Shown here: one piece after another, positions 26,018 through 35,052 of the stretch
How positions within the stretch are numbered: position 1 is the stretch's first letter
How the letters are laid out: the number at the start of each line of letters is the position of its first letter
NCBI RefSeq assembly: GCF_046035435.1
Contig: NZ_JBFNFH010000003.1
DNA from: Helcococcus bovis
GTDB taxonomy: Bacteria; Bacillota; Clostridia; Tissierellales; Peptoniphilaceae
Direction: 5' to 3' (one strand)
Length of the DNA stretch: 64,000 nt
Notes under the pieces: model-generated
Databases searched by the model: none
Told to the model about the DNA's origin: nothing
The model's input: the letters and a program-made list of their open reading frames with translations, nothing else
Translations under genes and position numbers: made by a program

Positions 26018-26708
26018 AATGATTTATGATGGTATTGATATATCTAAGCATGTTGTGATAGAAGACATAAAAAGACCTTTGATAAATATATCTACAAATT
26101 ATGGAGAAATTCCAGGAATAGATGGACTTGTTTTTAAGAGAAAAAAGAACAATGAAAAAGTAATAGAAATCAGAATAAGACTAATTGAGGATATGTTTAA
26201 GAAAAACCTTAATACTACAAAAGATTTATTAAATACTTTTCTTGTTAAAGATAAACCATCAAAGCTTGAATTATCAGATTATCCCGACAGATATGAAATG
26301 GCAATACTTGATGGAAATATAAACTTTGAAAAGTTTCTAAAAACAGGTATGGCAGTTCTAACTTTTAAGAATCCATCTGGAATATTTTATTCAAAGGAAA
26401 TATCGACAAACACTTATAACAAAGGAAATAAAGATTGTCCATTAATAATAGAGGCTAACATATCAGGTGAGAGAGTAAAGATAATTCACAAAGAAAGTCT
26501 TAAACAAATTACTATAAATACAAAAGACTTCGTAGGAAAAAACATAAAGATTGATACAGAACTTGAAGAAATTACAATAGAAAATAAGCTAAATATGAAA
26601 TCACTATATTTTGATAGTGATTTTTTCTATTTAATTCCTGGTGCAAATAATCTTATAATTACAGGATTATCATCAATTAAATATAAAAATAGGGCAAGGT
26701 GGTTATAA
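26010..26708 (+). CDS. Distal tail protein (Dit)
   Basis: 232 residues, from GTG 26010, chosen because GAGGGGGT lies 7-8 bases upstream; ATG 26019 is also possible. The N-terminus YDGIDISKHVVIEDIKRP and RKKNNEKVIEIRIRLIED fit the siphophage Dit family, which forms the hub between tail tube and tail tip. It lies between tape measure and Tal, and its stop overlaps the next start (TAATG). Confidence 0.88.
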   Translation: MYKMIYDGIDISKHVVIEDIKRPLINISTNYGEIPGIDGLVFKRKKNNEKVIEIRIRLIEDMFKKNLNTTKDLLNTFLVKDKPSKLELSDYPDRYEMAILDGNINFEKFLKTGMAVLTFKNPSGIFYSKEISTNTYNKGNKDCPLIIEANISGERVKIIHKESLKQITINTKDFVGKNIKIDTELEEITIENKLNMKSLYFDSDFFYLIPGANNLIITGLSSIKYKNRARWL

Positions 26709-29023
26709 TGAAATTTATTGTATTAGATAGAGATGAAAATAGAATAAAAAATGTAACTACTTTTTCTACTAGAAGAAAAGTTAAGATTAATTCACTTGAT
26801 AACATAGAATTTGATACTTATGATGATTTTTTAGAAAAATATTTTAGACTTCTCTACAAGGATGATTTAGGAAAATGGCATGAGTATATTATTTCAAGTA
26901 TTGAAATGATTCATGATGAGAATGGTATAAAATATCATGTATTTGCAGAGAATTCATTAGTTGAAATAAGAGGGGATTTTTTAGATGATTTGCGAGCAAT
27001 AAATTCAGATGCTAAAGATGCCGTAGATAAACTTTTATATAATTCTAGATGGAGATCTAAGGTAGAAAGTACAAAAATAGCTACTACAAACTTTTATAGG
27101 ATTACAGCGTTTGAAGGATTAAATAAATTTTTATCTGATTTTGGTGGAGAAATAGATACAGAGATTAAAGTATCTGGAGAAAAAGTAATAGATAGATACT
27201 TAATATATAAAGATATAATTTCTTATGATAATGGTAAAAGATTTAGTTTTTCAAAAGATATAAGTTCAATAAAAAGAACTATAAGTGATGATGAGATAAT
27301 AACTGCTCTTTATGGATATGGTAAAGGAGAAGAATTAAAATCAGAGACTGGTACAAGCTATGGTAGAAAGATTGATTTTTCTGAAGTTAATAAAGGTGAA
27401 TCTTATATTGAAAATATAGAGGCTACAAAAAAATATGGATTTAATAAAAGACCAAGATTTGGGACTTGGATTTTTGATGATATAACTGATAAAAATATTT
27501 TACTAAGAGAAACTAAAAAAATGTTAGAAAAGCTTTCAAAACCTAATATTAGTTATGAGATTGATGTTGTAGACTTAAAAAGCTATGGAATAAATTTTGA
27601 AGGTATATCTTGTGGAGATATGGTAACGGTTAGGGATTACGAATTAAATGAATCATTAAAATCAAGAGTTTTAGAATTAGAAGAAGATTTAGATAAAATT
27701 GAGACTACAAAACTAATACTTGGAAATACAAGAAAATATATTCTAGATGATAATAGAGATTTTAAAAATCAAGTTTCTAATTTTTTAAGTAAAGAAAAGG
27801 TATACGACAAATTAGTATTAAATCCTGTTGATCTATCTAATGTTGTTTATATGGATGAAGTAATTAAACATTTAAATAATCAATTTAACTCAGGAACATC
27901 AAATATTTCTTTTGATGTTAATAGGGGCCTTGTAATAACGGATAAAAATAAAGAATCTGAATCAAGCTGGATTATTGAAATATCAAGCTTAGGATTTAGA
28001 ATCGCAAATTCAAAACTTTCTAATGGACAGTGGAATTTTAGAACATTTGGAACAGGAGATAGTTTTAGTGCAGATTTAATAAAAACTGGGGTGCTAGAAG
28101 GAGGTAAAGTTAAATTTGACCTTCAACAAGGCACTTTTTTAATTGGAAAAAGTCCTACAGATTATGAAATTTATTATGATGGAACAAAATTATTTATTAA
28201 TGTAGAAAGTATTTATTCTACTATATCTACAAGTGTAGAGAAATTTGTAAAAGAAAATAAAGATATACTTAAAGGAGAAAAAGGAGATAAAGGGAATGTA
28301 GGTCCAAAGGGTAGTCCTGGGGTTGATGGTGTAGATGGTAAAGATGGAGTAAGTGTTAAATCAACTATCACAGAATATTCTCTATCAGATTCTCCTGATA
28401 CTAAACCAGAAGGTGGTTGGAGTACAAAAGTCATATTTGAAGAAGGAAAGTTTTTATGGAGAAGAAATAAAATAACTTATTCTGATGGTAAAACAGATTA
28501 TATAGGAGAGGAATATATATTAGTTCCTTCATCAATTACAGAAAGTATTTATCAATTATCAACAAATTTTAATCAATACACTGAAAGTAGTGAAAAAGAA
28601 TTTAATAAGATAATAGAAATGAAAAAAACAATTGAAGAGATAGACGGAAAGGTTGCAACGGTATCTTTAGTATCAACCAAAGCCCAACAAAAAGCTGATA
28701 GTTTTGAACAAGTTTTTACAAGACTTGAAAATGCTATAAGTAGCAATGAAGAAGAAACAAAAAAAATATCTGCGGTAATAAAATCAGGTCTTGATAAAGA
28801 AGGTAATACTTTCACAGAATGGGGGTCAAGTGGAAATTCAATTGTTAGGGTTGGTGCTGATGGGATAGATATGATTTCTAATAATGTATCTACTATGAAA
28901 TTAAAAGAAGGAGTAGTTGATGCTAATTCACTTTATGTTAAAGATACTATTGGTTTTGGAAACCATACAGCACAAAAATATAAAACTGAATTTACAATAT
29001 TTAGTTGGACTGGAGGGAATTAA
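26708..29023 (+). CDS. Tail-associated (Tal-like) minor structural protein with collagen-like repeat
   Basis: 771 residues. Residues 1-370 match the prophage tail endopeptidase/Tal hub domain (MKFIVLDRDENRIKN, KYFRLLYKDDLGKWHEYII). A collagen-like run of eight G-X-Y triplets is encoded at 28274-28345 (starting GEKGDKGNVGPKG), followed by a probable receptor-binding or fibre part with a coiled coil (LSTNFNQYTESSEKEFNK). ATG 26708 has AAGGTGG upstream and overlaps the Dit stop. It probably sits at the tail tip and contacts the host wall. Confidence 0.88.
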   Translation: MKFIVLDRDENRIKNVTTFSTRRKVKINSLDNIEFDTYDDFLEKYFRLLYKDDLGKWHEYIISSIEMIHDENGIKYHVFAENSLVEIRGDFLDDLRAINSDAKDAVDKLLYNSRWRSKVESTKIATTNFYRITAFEGLNKFLSDFGGEIDTEIKVSGEKVIDRYLIYKDIISYDNGKRFSFSKDISSIKRTISDDEIITALYGYGKGEELKSETGTSYGRKIDFSEVNKGESYIENIEATKKYGFNKRPRFGTWIFDDITDKNILLRETKKMLEKLSKPNISYEIDVVDLKSYGINFEGISCGDMVTVRDYELNESLKSRVLELEEDLDKIETTKLILGNTRKYILDDNRDFKNQVSNFLSKEKVYDKLVLNPVDLSNVVYMDEVIKHLNNQFNSGTSNISFDVNRGLVITDKNKESESSWIIEISSLGFRIANSKLSNGQWNFRTFGTGDSFSADLIKTGVLEGGKVKFDLQQGTFLIGKSPTDYEIYYDGTKLFINVESIYSTISTSVEKFVKENKDILKGEKGDKGNVGPKGSPGVDGVDGKDGVSVKSTITEYSLSDSPDTKPEGGWSTKVIFEEGKFLWRRNKITYSDGKTDYIGEEYILVPSSITESIYQLSTNFNQYTESSEKEFNKIIEMKKTIEEIDGKVATVSLVSTKAQQKADSFEQVFTRLENAISSNEEETKKISAVIKSGLDKEGNTFTEWGSSGNSIVRVGADGIDMISNNVSTMKLKEGVVDANSLYVKDTIGFGNHTAQKYKTEFTIFSWTGGN

Positions 29024-30720
29024 TGGCATCAAGTGGAGTTGTTTATGGTTTAAGAAAGGTAAACCAATGGGGGCCTAGACTTGAACTTCATTGGGATATA
29101 ACATCACAATCAGTAAAAGATAATACATCAACTATTAGAGTAAGATCTTATTTTAATGTAAATGGTACGATTAATTGGTCTGCCAGAAGTTATGAAGGAA
29201 ATACTAGGATAAATGATGGAACAAGAAACACTTATTATTACACGTCTTCAAATTCAACACAAAGACATAGATTAATGAATACTTCTTATCACACTATAAA
29301 ACATAAAAGTGATGGTACAGCTACTGTTTCATTAGAAGGATGGTTTAATGTTAAGGTACTAAACTGGAGTGGAGTAAATGTATCAGAAATATATGCTCAA
29401 GGAAATATTACACTTAATAAAATAATTAGAGGCATTGATAACTCTTCAGCAAGTTTAAGTTATGGATGGAAAGAGGTAATAGGATCAAAACAAATCACTT
29501 TTACTAAATTATCATCTACTGCACGAGTAGAATTAGCTTACTCTTATTATAATTCAAAGAATGGAAATTGGTCTGATACTAAAACTATTAATTCAAACTA
29601 TACATCAGGTTCATCACTCTATTTTTTAGCTGAAGATATAAATAAGATACACATCTATAATCCTAATAGTAGAACTACAAGTTTTAGAATTATTCTTAGA
29701 GTTTATCAATCAAATACTTTAATAGATACCATAACCAAAAATGTAGATTTAAATCTAAAAGTAGAAGTACCAAGTGTTTCAGGAACGGTAATAGTTTCAG
29801 GTAAAAATCAAAGTTTATTAGGAGATAAATTGTATGCAGTACAAAACATTCATATTGCAAAAATTGATATATCTGCTAGTGCAAAAAATGGAGCAAGTAT
29901 AAAATCTTATGAGATAAACTTTCAAGGACAAAAATATAATACAAAATCTACATCAGTTTTAATAACTAAATCAGGACATTTAGCAATATCTATAAAAGCA
30001 ACAGATAGTAGAGGATTTACTTATTCAAAAATACTAGGAAGTATTATTTCTAGAAGTTATTCTCCTCCAAGCTTATCAAATCATAGGGCTTTTAGAGTAG
30101 AAAATAGTGTGGAAAATCCACTAGGAAAAATTGTAAGAGTAAATGGAAATATAGAAACTACTGAAGTACTAAATAAAGAAGGTAAAAACATTAATACTCC
30201 ATATTGGAGAATAAGCTTTGATAATTCAAATACTTTTAAGAATAAGAACATATATTATTCAAAAAGTATAGGGATTGAGAATTCTCCCACTTACACTTTA
30301 TATTTTGGAGATGCATTTTCAGATTTAAAAGTTCCTGGACAAGTACCTTCAGGGCAAGCTAGTTTAGTTTTAGGAAAAGAAAGTGTAGGAATAAATATAG
30401 TACCTAGTGAAGGAGCAAAAGGATTATATTTAAAAGATGATTTAATAAATAATCTTAAAGTAGCTTTAATGTATGATTTTTATGCTGATTATAAAGTTTA
30501 TGGTGGAAGTAATTATATAGAAGCTATAAAACTAAATTGGTCAAAGATTAAAGAAGGTATATCTTTTGCAAATTGTTGGGTAGCAACTAGAGGTGTTGCT
30601 ATTATACTTAAATATCCTTCTAGTTCAGGTGATTATGGAATGGTACTAACTTTTGGTTATGGGGGTACTCTTAAAAAACATATTAGATCAAGTGGTAAAT
30701 GGGAGGAAAGATCAGTATGA
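29023..30720 (+). CDS. DUF859-type phage minor structural protein
   Basis: 565 residues, start ATG 29023 overlapping the Tal stop (TAATG), with GGAGGG at 29014-29019. Beta-rich, starting with VVYGLRKVNQWGPRLELHWD and carrying TVSLEGWFNVKV and the middle FTKLSSTARVEL. It matches the DUF859 siphophage proteins described in streptococcal and related phages, thought to be tail-tip or baseplate components. The C-terminus (KVALMYDFYADY to the end) probably forms a separate receptor-binding module. Confidence 0.8.
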   Translation: MASSGVVYGLRKVNQWGPRLELHWDITSQSVKDNTSTIRVRSYFNVNGTINWSARSYEGNTRINDGTRNTYYYTSSNSTQRHRLMNTSYHTIKHKSDGTATVSLEGWFNVKVLNWSGVNVSEIYAQGNITLNKIIRGIDNSSASLSYGWKEVIGSKQITFTKLSSTARVELAYSYYNSKNGNWSDTKTINSNYTSGSSLYFLAEDINKIHIYNPNSRTTSFRIILRVYQSNTLIDTITKNVDLNLKVEVPSVSGTVIVSGKNQSLLGDKLYAVQNIHIAKIDISASAKNGASIKSYEINFQGQKYNTKSTSVLITKSGHLAISIKATDSRGFTYSKILGSIISRSYSPPSLSNHRAFRVENSVENPLGKIVRVNGNIETTEVLNKEGKNINTPYWRISFDNSNTFKNKNIYYSKSIGIENSPTYTLYFGDAFSDLKVPGQVPSGQASLVLGKESVGINIVPSEGAKGLYLKDDLINNLKVALMYDFYADYKVYGGSNYIEAIKLNWSKIKEGISFANCWVATRGVAIILKYPSSSGDYGMVLTFGYGGTLKKHIRSSGKWEERSV

Positions 30721-31349
30721 TACTTGATAAAATTAGAGAAATAGAAGATTTAATTTATTTGAAAGTTAAAGAAAAAGAGAATTTATTAAATGAAATTAGT
30801 TCTTTTCAAGAAAAAGTTAATAATAACGAGAATAAAATTATAAGTTTAGATTTAGAAAAAGAAAAATTAGAAGATAAACTTGAAAAATTAAAACAAGCAA
30901 AATCGTACTTAATTAATGATGACGTTGATATAAAAGAAGAAAAACAAAATATTCTTAAAAAGAAGGAGAAAGAGTTAAATAAAGACCTTACTTTTTTTAC
31001 CTTCATATTAGAAAAAATAAAATCTAATAAAGATCTAATTAAAGAATACGATCAATTCATTGATGAGTGGAAATTAGATAAAAAATATCACAAAGGAATA
31101 ATCATAAAAAGTAAAAATGTATATTTTAGGTGTATCAAAACTCATACATCAAGCTTTGAAACAATTCCAATAGTTACAAATGATATATGGGAAGATATTT
31201 TTAAGAAAAACAATGTAGATTTTTATTATAGAGATAAAACATATATGAAAGGGGATATGGTTAAGTTTTATGGAGTAGTTTATATTTCAGAAATCGATTA
31301 TAACGATAGTGAACCAAGTGAAAAAAATAATAAATGGAGGATTATATGA
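30717..31349 (+). CDS. Coiled-coil tail protein with two carbohydrate-binding-like repeats
   Basis: 210 residues. Residues 1-115 are a long coiled coil (IREIEDLIYLKVKEKENLL and onward). The C-terminal part has two similar units: DKKYHKGIIIKSKNVYFRCIK with a closing NDIWED, and RDKTYMKGDMVKFYGVVYIS with a closing NNKWRI. This Y-x-K-G-x-x-V/I-x-x-x-x-x-x-Y/F pattern resembles CBM5/12-like modules. It was probably selected for binding host surface glycans (inference). Starts in an ATGA overlap with the DUF859 gene. Confidence 0.7.
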   Translation: MILDKIREIEDLIYLKVKEKENLLNEISSFQEKVNNNENKIISLDLEKEKLEDKLEKLKQAKSYLINDDVDIKEEKQNILKKKEKELNKDLTFFTFILEKIKSNKDLIKEYDQFIDEWKLDKKYHKGIIIKSKNVYFRCIKTHTSSFETIPIVTNDIWEDIFKKNNVDFYYRDKTYMKGDMVKFYGVVYISEIDYNDSEPSEKNNKWRII

Positions 31350-31756
31350 AAGAAACAACAAATTTAATAAAGATAATTATATCTGCTATTGGGGCATGGA
31401 TTGGTTATTTTATAGGAGAGCTTGATGGATTAATCATAGCTCTTCTTTTATTTGTAGTAATTGATTACTTAACAGGATTAATGGTTGCTATAGCAGATAG
31501 AAAGTTATCAAGTAGGATTGGATTTAAGGGGATATTTAGGAAAGTAATAATTTTTATGCTTGTTGCAATTGCTCATGTTATAGATAGAGAAATTATTAAA
31601 ACAGGGGATGCTTTAAGAACAGCTATTATATTTTTCTATTTATCAAATGAGGGAATTTCAATACTTGAAAATTCAGTTCATCTAGGATTACAAGTTCCTA
31701 AAAAATTAAAAGACGTATTATTGCAATTAAATGAAGATAGAAAGGAGAAAAAGTAA
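31346..31756 (+). CDS. Phage holin
   Basis: 136 residues of the phage holin 4 type: two or three membrane segments (ISAIGAWIGYFIGELDGLIIA, FVVIDYLTGLMVAIAD, VIIFMLVAIAHVI) and a charged C-terminus ending NEDRKEKK. It forms the membrane lesion that releases the endolysin. ATGA overlap with the preceding gene and GGAGG upstream; the endolysin starts 1 bp after its stop. Confidence 0.92.
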   Translation: MKETTNLIKIIISAIGAWIGYFIGELDGLIIALLLFVVIDYLTGLMVAIADRKLSSRIGFKGIFRKVIIFMLVAIAHVIDREIIKTGDALRTAIIFFYLSNEGISILENSVHLGLQVPKKLKDVLLQLNEDRKEKK

Positions 31757-31757
31757 A

Positions 31758-32741
31758 ATGAGTAATAGTCCATTAGTACAAGAAATAATTCTTTCACCTA
31801 ATCATAGTGGAAGAAGAAATCATAAGATAACTAAAATTGCGATCCACCATGCAGCTGGAGTAATAGGAGGTAGAAATCTTGCAGGAGTTTTTCTACCTAG
31901 ATCAAGACAAGCATCATCTAATTATAATCTAGGATCGGATGGAGTTATAGTTTTAGGAGTAGATGAAAGAAATAGAGCATGGACAACATCATCTCCATGG
32001 TGTGATAATAGAGCAGTAACTATAGAGGTAGGAAATTCTAGCAGAGGTCCTCAGTGGTTAGTTTCTGATTATGTTTTAAGTAGACTAATTGATTTAGTTA
32101 CAGATATTTGCAGGAGAAATGGGATATATCCATGTACCTATACAGGAGGTAAGGATGGGGTACTTCAAAAACATGAGTGGTATTCCAATACGAACTGTCC
32201 AGGACCATATCTTGGTAGTAAATTCCCTTATATAGCAAAAGAGGTTAATAAAAGATTAGAGAAGGACAGAAATCCTGTAGAGGATACTACGGTTACTACT
32301 GATAACTTATATAGAGTTAGAAAATCCTGGAGTGATGTAAAAAGTCAAAAAGGTGCATTTAGAAATCTAAGCAATGCTAAAGCCTGTGCAGATAGATTTA
32401 AGGGGTACTCTGTGTTTGATAAAAATGGAAAACTAATATATCCAGTTGCAACCAAGAAATCTGTCGACCAAGTAGCTAAAGAAGTCATTAATGGAAGTTG
32501 GGGAAATGGTGAAGAAAGAAAAAGAAGACTGACTCAAGCAGGTTATGACTATGTTAGTGTCCAAAATAAAGTTAATGAAATCCTAAATAAAAAGATAGTT
32601 AATAGAAAGCCCGATGAGACAATAGCTAGAGAGGTCATCAATGGTAAGTGGGGCAATGGTGAGGAAAGAAAAAAGAAATTAAAGAATGCTGGATATGACT
32701 ATTATAAGATTCAAAAGATAGTAAATCGACTAATTAAATAG
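31758..32741 (+). CDS. Endolysin: N-acetylmuramoyl-L-alanine amidase with two CW_7 repeats
   Basis: 327 residues. The N-terminal amidase_2 domain (about residues 10-175) shows the zinc ligands in KIAIHHAAG and NTNCPGPYL and the core AVTIEVGNSS. A short SPOR-like linker domain follows (NLYRVRKSWSDVKSQKGAFRN). Two CW_7 wall-binding repeats end the protein (KEVINGSWGNGEERKRRL and REVINGKWGNGEERKKKL, each followed by AGYDY). It cuts peptidoglycan at the end of the lytic cycle. AAAGGAGAAAAAG precedes ATG 31758. Last gene of the prophage. Confidence 0.95.
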   Translation: MSNSPLVQEIILSPNHSGRRNHKITKIAIHHAAGVIGGRNLAGVFLPRSRQASSNYNLGSDGVIVLGVDERNRAWTTSSPWCDNRAVTIEVGNSSRGPQWLVSDYVLSRLIDLVTDICRRNGIYPCTYTGGKDGVLQKHEWYSNTNCPGPYLGSKFPYIAKEVNKRLEKDRNPVEDTTVTTDNLYRVRKSWSDVKSQKGAFRNLSNAKACADRFKGYSVFDKNGKLIYPVATKKSVDQVAKEVINGSWGNGEERKRRLTQAGYDYVSVQNKVNEILNKKIVNRKPDETIAREVINGKWGNGEERKKKLKNAGYDYYKIQKIVNRLIK

Positions 32742-32752
32742 AAAGGAAATAT

Positions 32753-32784
32753 ACCTGTGTCTGCTTAAGGCACAGGTTCTTTTC
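32753..32784 (+). terminator. Terminator after the endolysin
   Basis: ACCTGTG (32753-32759) pairs with CACAGGT (32771-32777), followed by TCTTTTCTT. It marks the right-hand end of the phage late transcript. Confidence 0.7.
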
Positions 32785-32889
32785 TTATTAAGATACCTTT
32801 TAACGCTTAAATGATAGGGGTGTGCAATGTTGAATTATAGCCATTTCTAAAAGTCAAGAATTAAATTGTATCATTTTGAAACGAACATA

Positions 32890-33162
32890 GACCCTTGTTG
32901 TGGTACTGATGGTTTTCTTGTTTCTGCCATGCATCAGATGCTGTCAAAGACACAAGATTAAGCTGAACAATTAGATATTAGAATGATATTGCATCAGAAA
33001 GAAAAATATCGTTATGCGTATAAGTTTAATCGTGATAGGATGGCAAGACAAAAAGTTATGATGCCGGTGGATGAATTGGGGAATATAGATTTTAAGTTTA
33101 TGAATCGCTATATTGCTTCTAAAGAAATGAAAAATTTAGTAGCAATATTAAAATATATTTAA
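32890..33162 (+). pseudogene. Remnant of a type I restriction-modification locus
   Basis: One frame reads DPCCGTDGFLVSAM, close to the SAM-binding motif of HsdM methylases (usually GTGGFL). After a stop at 32959-32961 the same frame reads KYRYAYKFNRDRMARQKVMM, then PVDELGNIDFKFMNRYI, which resembles specificity-subunit or methylase C-terminal sequence. The large central part is deleted. A short frame starting MKLEKLEEIDIR at 33178 may be the start of the next lost gene. The locus is dead; it shows that restriction genes once occupied this site. Confidence 0.65.
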
Positions 33163-33355
33163 GGGATGGTGAATAAATTGAAATTAGAGAAATTAGAGGA
33201 AATTGATATTAGATAACTCTGGAAGCATATGCAATATGATTTTTTGGAATGATTATATTGTTATTGGATATAAATTTGTAATTCCTAGTTTATAAAATTA
33301 TGGCAGAAATGTGATAAAATCTTAACACCAATATTGTTACATTTTTTTTATAATT

Positions 33356-33588
33356 AAAAGCAGACAGATTTCAAAAATTTCCATGTTTTGTCCGTAAAAT
33401 TTTGAATCTTTTGAAGAAAATAGCAGACAAAAAGCCTTTATTCGCCATTTTTGTCCGTAAATTTTAAGTAGGAATGTGAATTACTTCGATAAAAGCAGAT
33501 GAAATTAATGAAATTGAACCTTTCATCCGTAAAATATGCTGATAAAAGTAGATGAAAATGTTAAAAATAGAGATTTCATCCGTAAAAT
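33356..33588. repeat. Cluster of four related hairpin repeats
   Basis: Units at 33356-33400, 33417-33465, 33491-33535 and 33544-33588 share the frame AAAAGCAGAY-R-N-TCCGTAAAAT. Inside each, an inverted repeat closes a hairpin; two units use a GACA/TTGTC version and two use GATGAAA/TTTCATC, so the stem bases change together. Not CRISPR-like: no constant repeat with unique spacers. Origin and role unknown. Confidence 0.65.
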
Positions 33589-34061
33589 ATTTAAAATATT
33601 AAAATAGGGATGAAATTTTTTAGTAATGTATTTTTACGAGCAAGATTTATATATTTTCTGTTTCAGATCCTATATATTCAACTCCGAAATAAAGCTAATT
33701 TAATGAAAAATCATATACATCAAAAAGCTTAGATATTATTTCGTAATAAATATTTGATTTTGAACATGGATAAACGAGTCTTGAGTAAACGAGAGCTTTT
33801 CATTGCGAAATATTCGATAAGCTTTTTAGGAGAATCATTAGAAATTTATTTTTCTTTTTTAGAGTTTTTAGCAGTAAGCGACGTTTAGGATCATAAAAAC
33901 TTGAATAGATTTGTAAATAAGTTGCTTTTTTATTGTTAGTTTTTAGAAATAAGCCATAAAATGCACTCCTTATCATTATAGCACCATTTAGTTAATCTAC
34001 ACAGACACTTGGATAAAAGAAATCCTTTATCATTACAGCACTATAGCCTATTTAGTTAATC

Positions 34062-34079
34062 GACAAAAAATTTTTTGTC
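34062..34079. repeat. 18-bp perfect palindrome, possible terminator
   Basis: GACAAAAAA followed directly by TTTTTTGTC, with further T residues after it. It could end any transcript entering from the left before efp, or be a simple AT-rich palindrome. Confidence 0.4.
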
Positions 34080-34456
34080 AATTTTTTAAAATTTAAAAAA
34101 GCTAGTAAATATGCTAATTTAAATTATGCGGGATATTAAATTAATCAAAAAAATCATGGTGCTAAATCATAAAGACGGCAACTTCTTACTATCTAAATGT
34201 TACCATATAAATAACTAATGTACCAATTGGCTTGATTTGATAAATAAAATATAATAATTAACCACTAAATTACTTTACAAGTCTATTTTGAGTTGTTAAA
34301 AGTTTATTTATTGGTTTTTTATTTAATAAATTAGAAGTGTAAAAATCTTAAAAATTAGTTATATAGTAATATTTTTGATTATTTTTAATTAATAAGTCTA
34401 TAGATGTAAAAACATGCTTGATTTTTTAACCTTTTGTTTATTTTTCAGTATATTTA

Positions 34457-34465
34457 TGATATAAT
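34457..34465 (+). promoter_or_regulatory. Candidate extended -10 promoter of the efp operon
   Basis: TGATATAAT, a consensus extended -10 element (TATAAT at 34460-34465), lies 28 bp before the efp start. A -35 match is weak (TTTATT with 17-bp spacing). It probably drives efp-nusB-xseAB and the downstream genes. Confidence 0.6.
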
Positions 34466-34493
34466 ACAATGTAATAAATTTATGGAGGAATAT

Positions 34494-35051
34494 ATGATAG
34501 GAGCAAATGAAATAAAAAAAGGAATGACACTAGAATATGATAATGGTGTTTATGAAGTTCTAGATTTCCAACATGTTAAGCCAGGTAAAGGTCCAGCATT
34601 TATCAGAACAAAAATAAGAAACGTTATGAATGGTTCTTCAAAAGATGTAACATTAAATCCAAATGATAAGTTTAATCAAGTAATCATTGAAACAAAGGAA
34701 ATGCAATATCTATACAATGATGGTACATTATATTACTTTATGGATCCAGAAACATATGAACAACTTCCAATGGATTTTGACATATTTGAAGAAGCTTCTC
34801 AATTTGTAAAAGAAAATACAAATGCAATAATTAAATTTTATAATGGAAAAGCATTTTCTATAGAAGCACCAAACTTTGTAGAATTAGAAGTTACAGATAC
34901 AGAGCCTGGATTTAAGGGCGATACAGCTCAAGGAGCAACAAAACCTGCAACAGTTGAAACAGGTTATACATTAAACGTTCCTCTATTTATCGAAATTGGT
35001 ACAGTATTAAAAATAGATACCAGAACAGGTGAATACTTATCAAGGGTTTAA
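34494..35051 (+). CDS. efp: Translation elongation factor P
   Basis: 185 residues, full length for EF-P, with three beta-barrel domains. The N-terminal KOW-like domain carries FQHVKPGKGPAFIRTKIRN, including the lysine (in PGKGPA) at the tip that acts in the P-site; the C-terminus ends GYTLNVPLFIEIGTVLKIDTRTGEYLSRV. It relieves ribosome stalling at proline stretches. ATG 34494 is chosen with GGAGG at 34483-34487; earlier in-frame codons fall in the promoter. First gene of the chromosomal block to the right of the prophage; nusB starts one base after its stop. Confidence 0.98.
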   Translation: MIGANEIKKGMTLEYDNGVYEVLDFQHVKPGKGPAFIRTKIRNVMNGSSKDVTLNPNDKFNQVIIETKEMQYLYNDGTLYYFMDPETYEQLPMDFDIFEEASQFVKENTNAIIKFYNGKAFSIEAPNFVELEVTDTEPGFKGDTAQGATKPATVETGYTLNVPLFIEIGTVLKIDTRTGEYLSRV

Positions 35052-35052
35052 G

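Larger units (their letters stand above)
1..32784 (+). mobile_element. HK97-type siphoviral prophage, left end outside the window
   Basis: All genes but one run rightwards in the order replication, packaging, head, tail, lysis, which is typical of temperate siphophages of Firmicutes. No integrase or repressor is present, so the lysogeny module must lie left of position 1. The right end is placed after the terminator that follows the endolysin; no attachment site can be recognised because the partner site is not in the window. Cargo genes at 4.2-7.2 kb and 15.4-17.4 kb interrupt the morphogenesis order. The stop codon inside the gp10-like gene argues that the phage may no longer make functional tails. 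Confidence 0.93.
32785..34433. other. 1.65-kb junction without intact genes
   Basis: Between prophage and efp there is no intact gene of convincing size. It contains a decayed restriction-modification fragment (32890-33162), four related hairpins (33356-33588), a 40-codon open frame of doubtful status (33766-33888), an imperfect direct repeat (TCATTATAGCACC near 33972 and TCATTACAGCACT near 34030) and an 18-bp palindrome (34062-34079). The prophage attachment site should lie at the left of this stretch. Confidence 0.7.

Noticed and set aside
33356..33588. CRISPR array
   Set aside because: Only four imperfect units, no constant repeat with unique spacers of even length, and the variable parts pair with each other as hairpins; no cas genes nearby.
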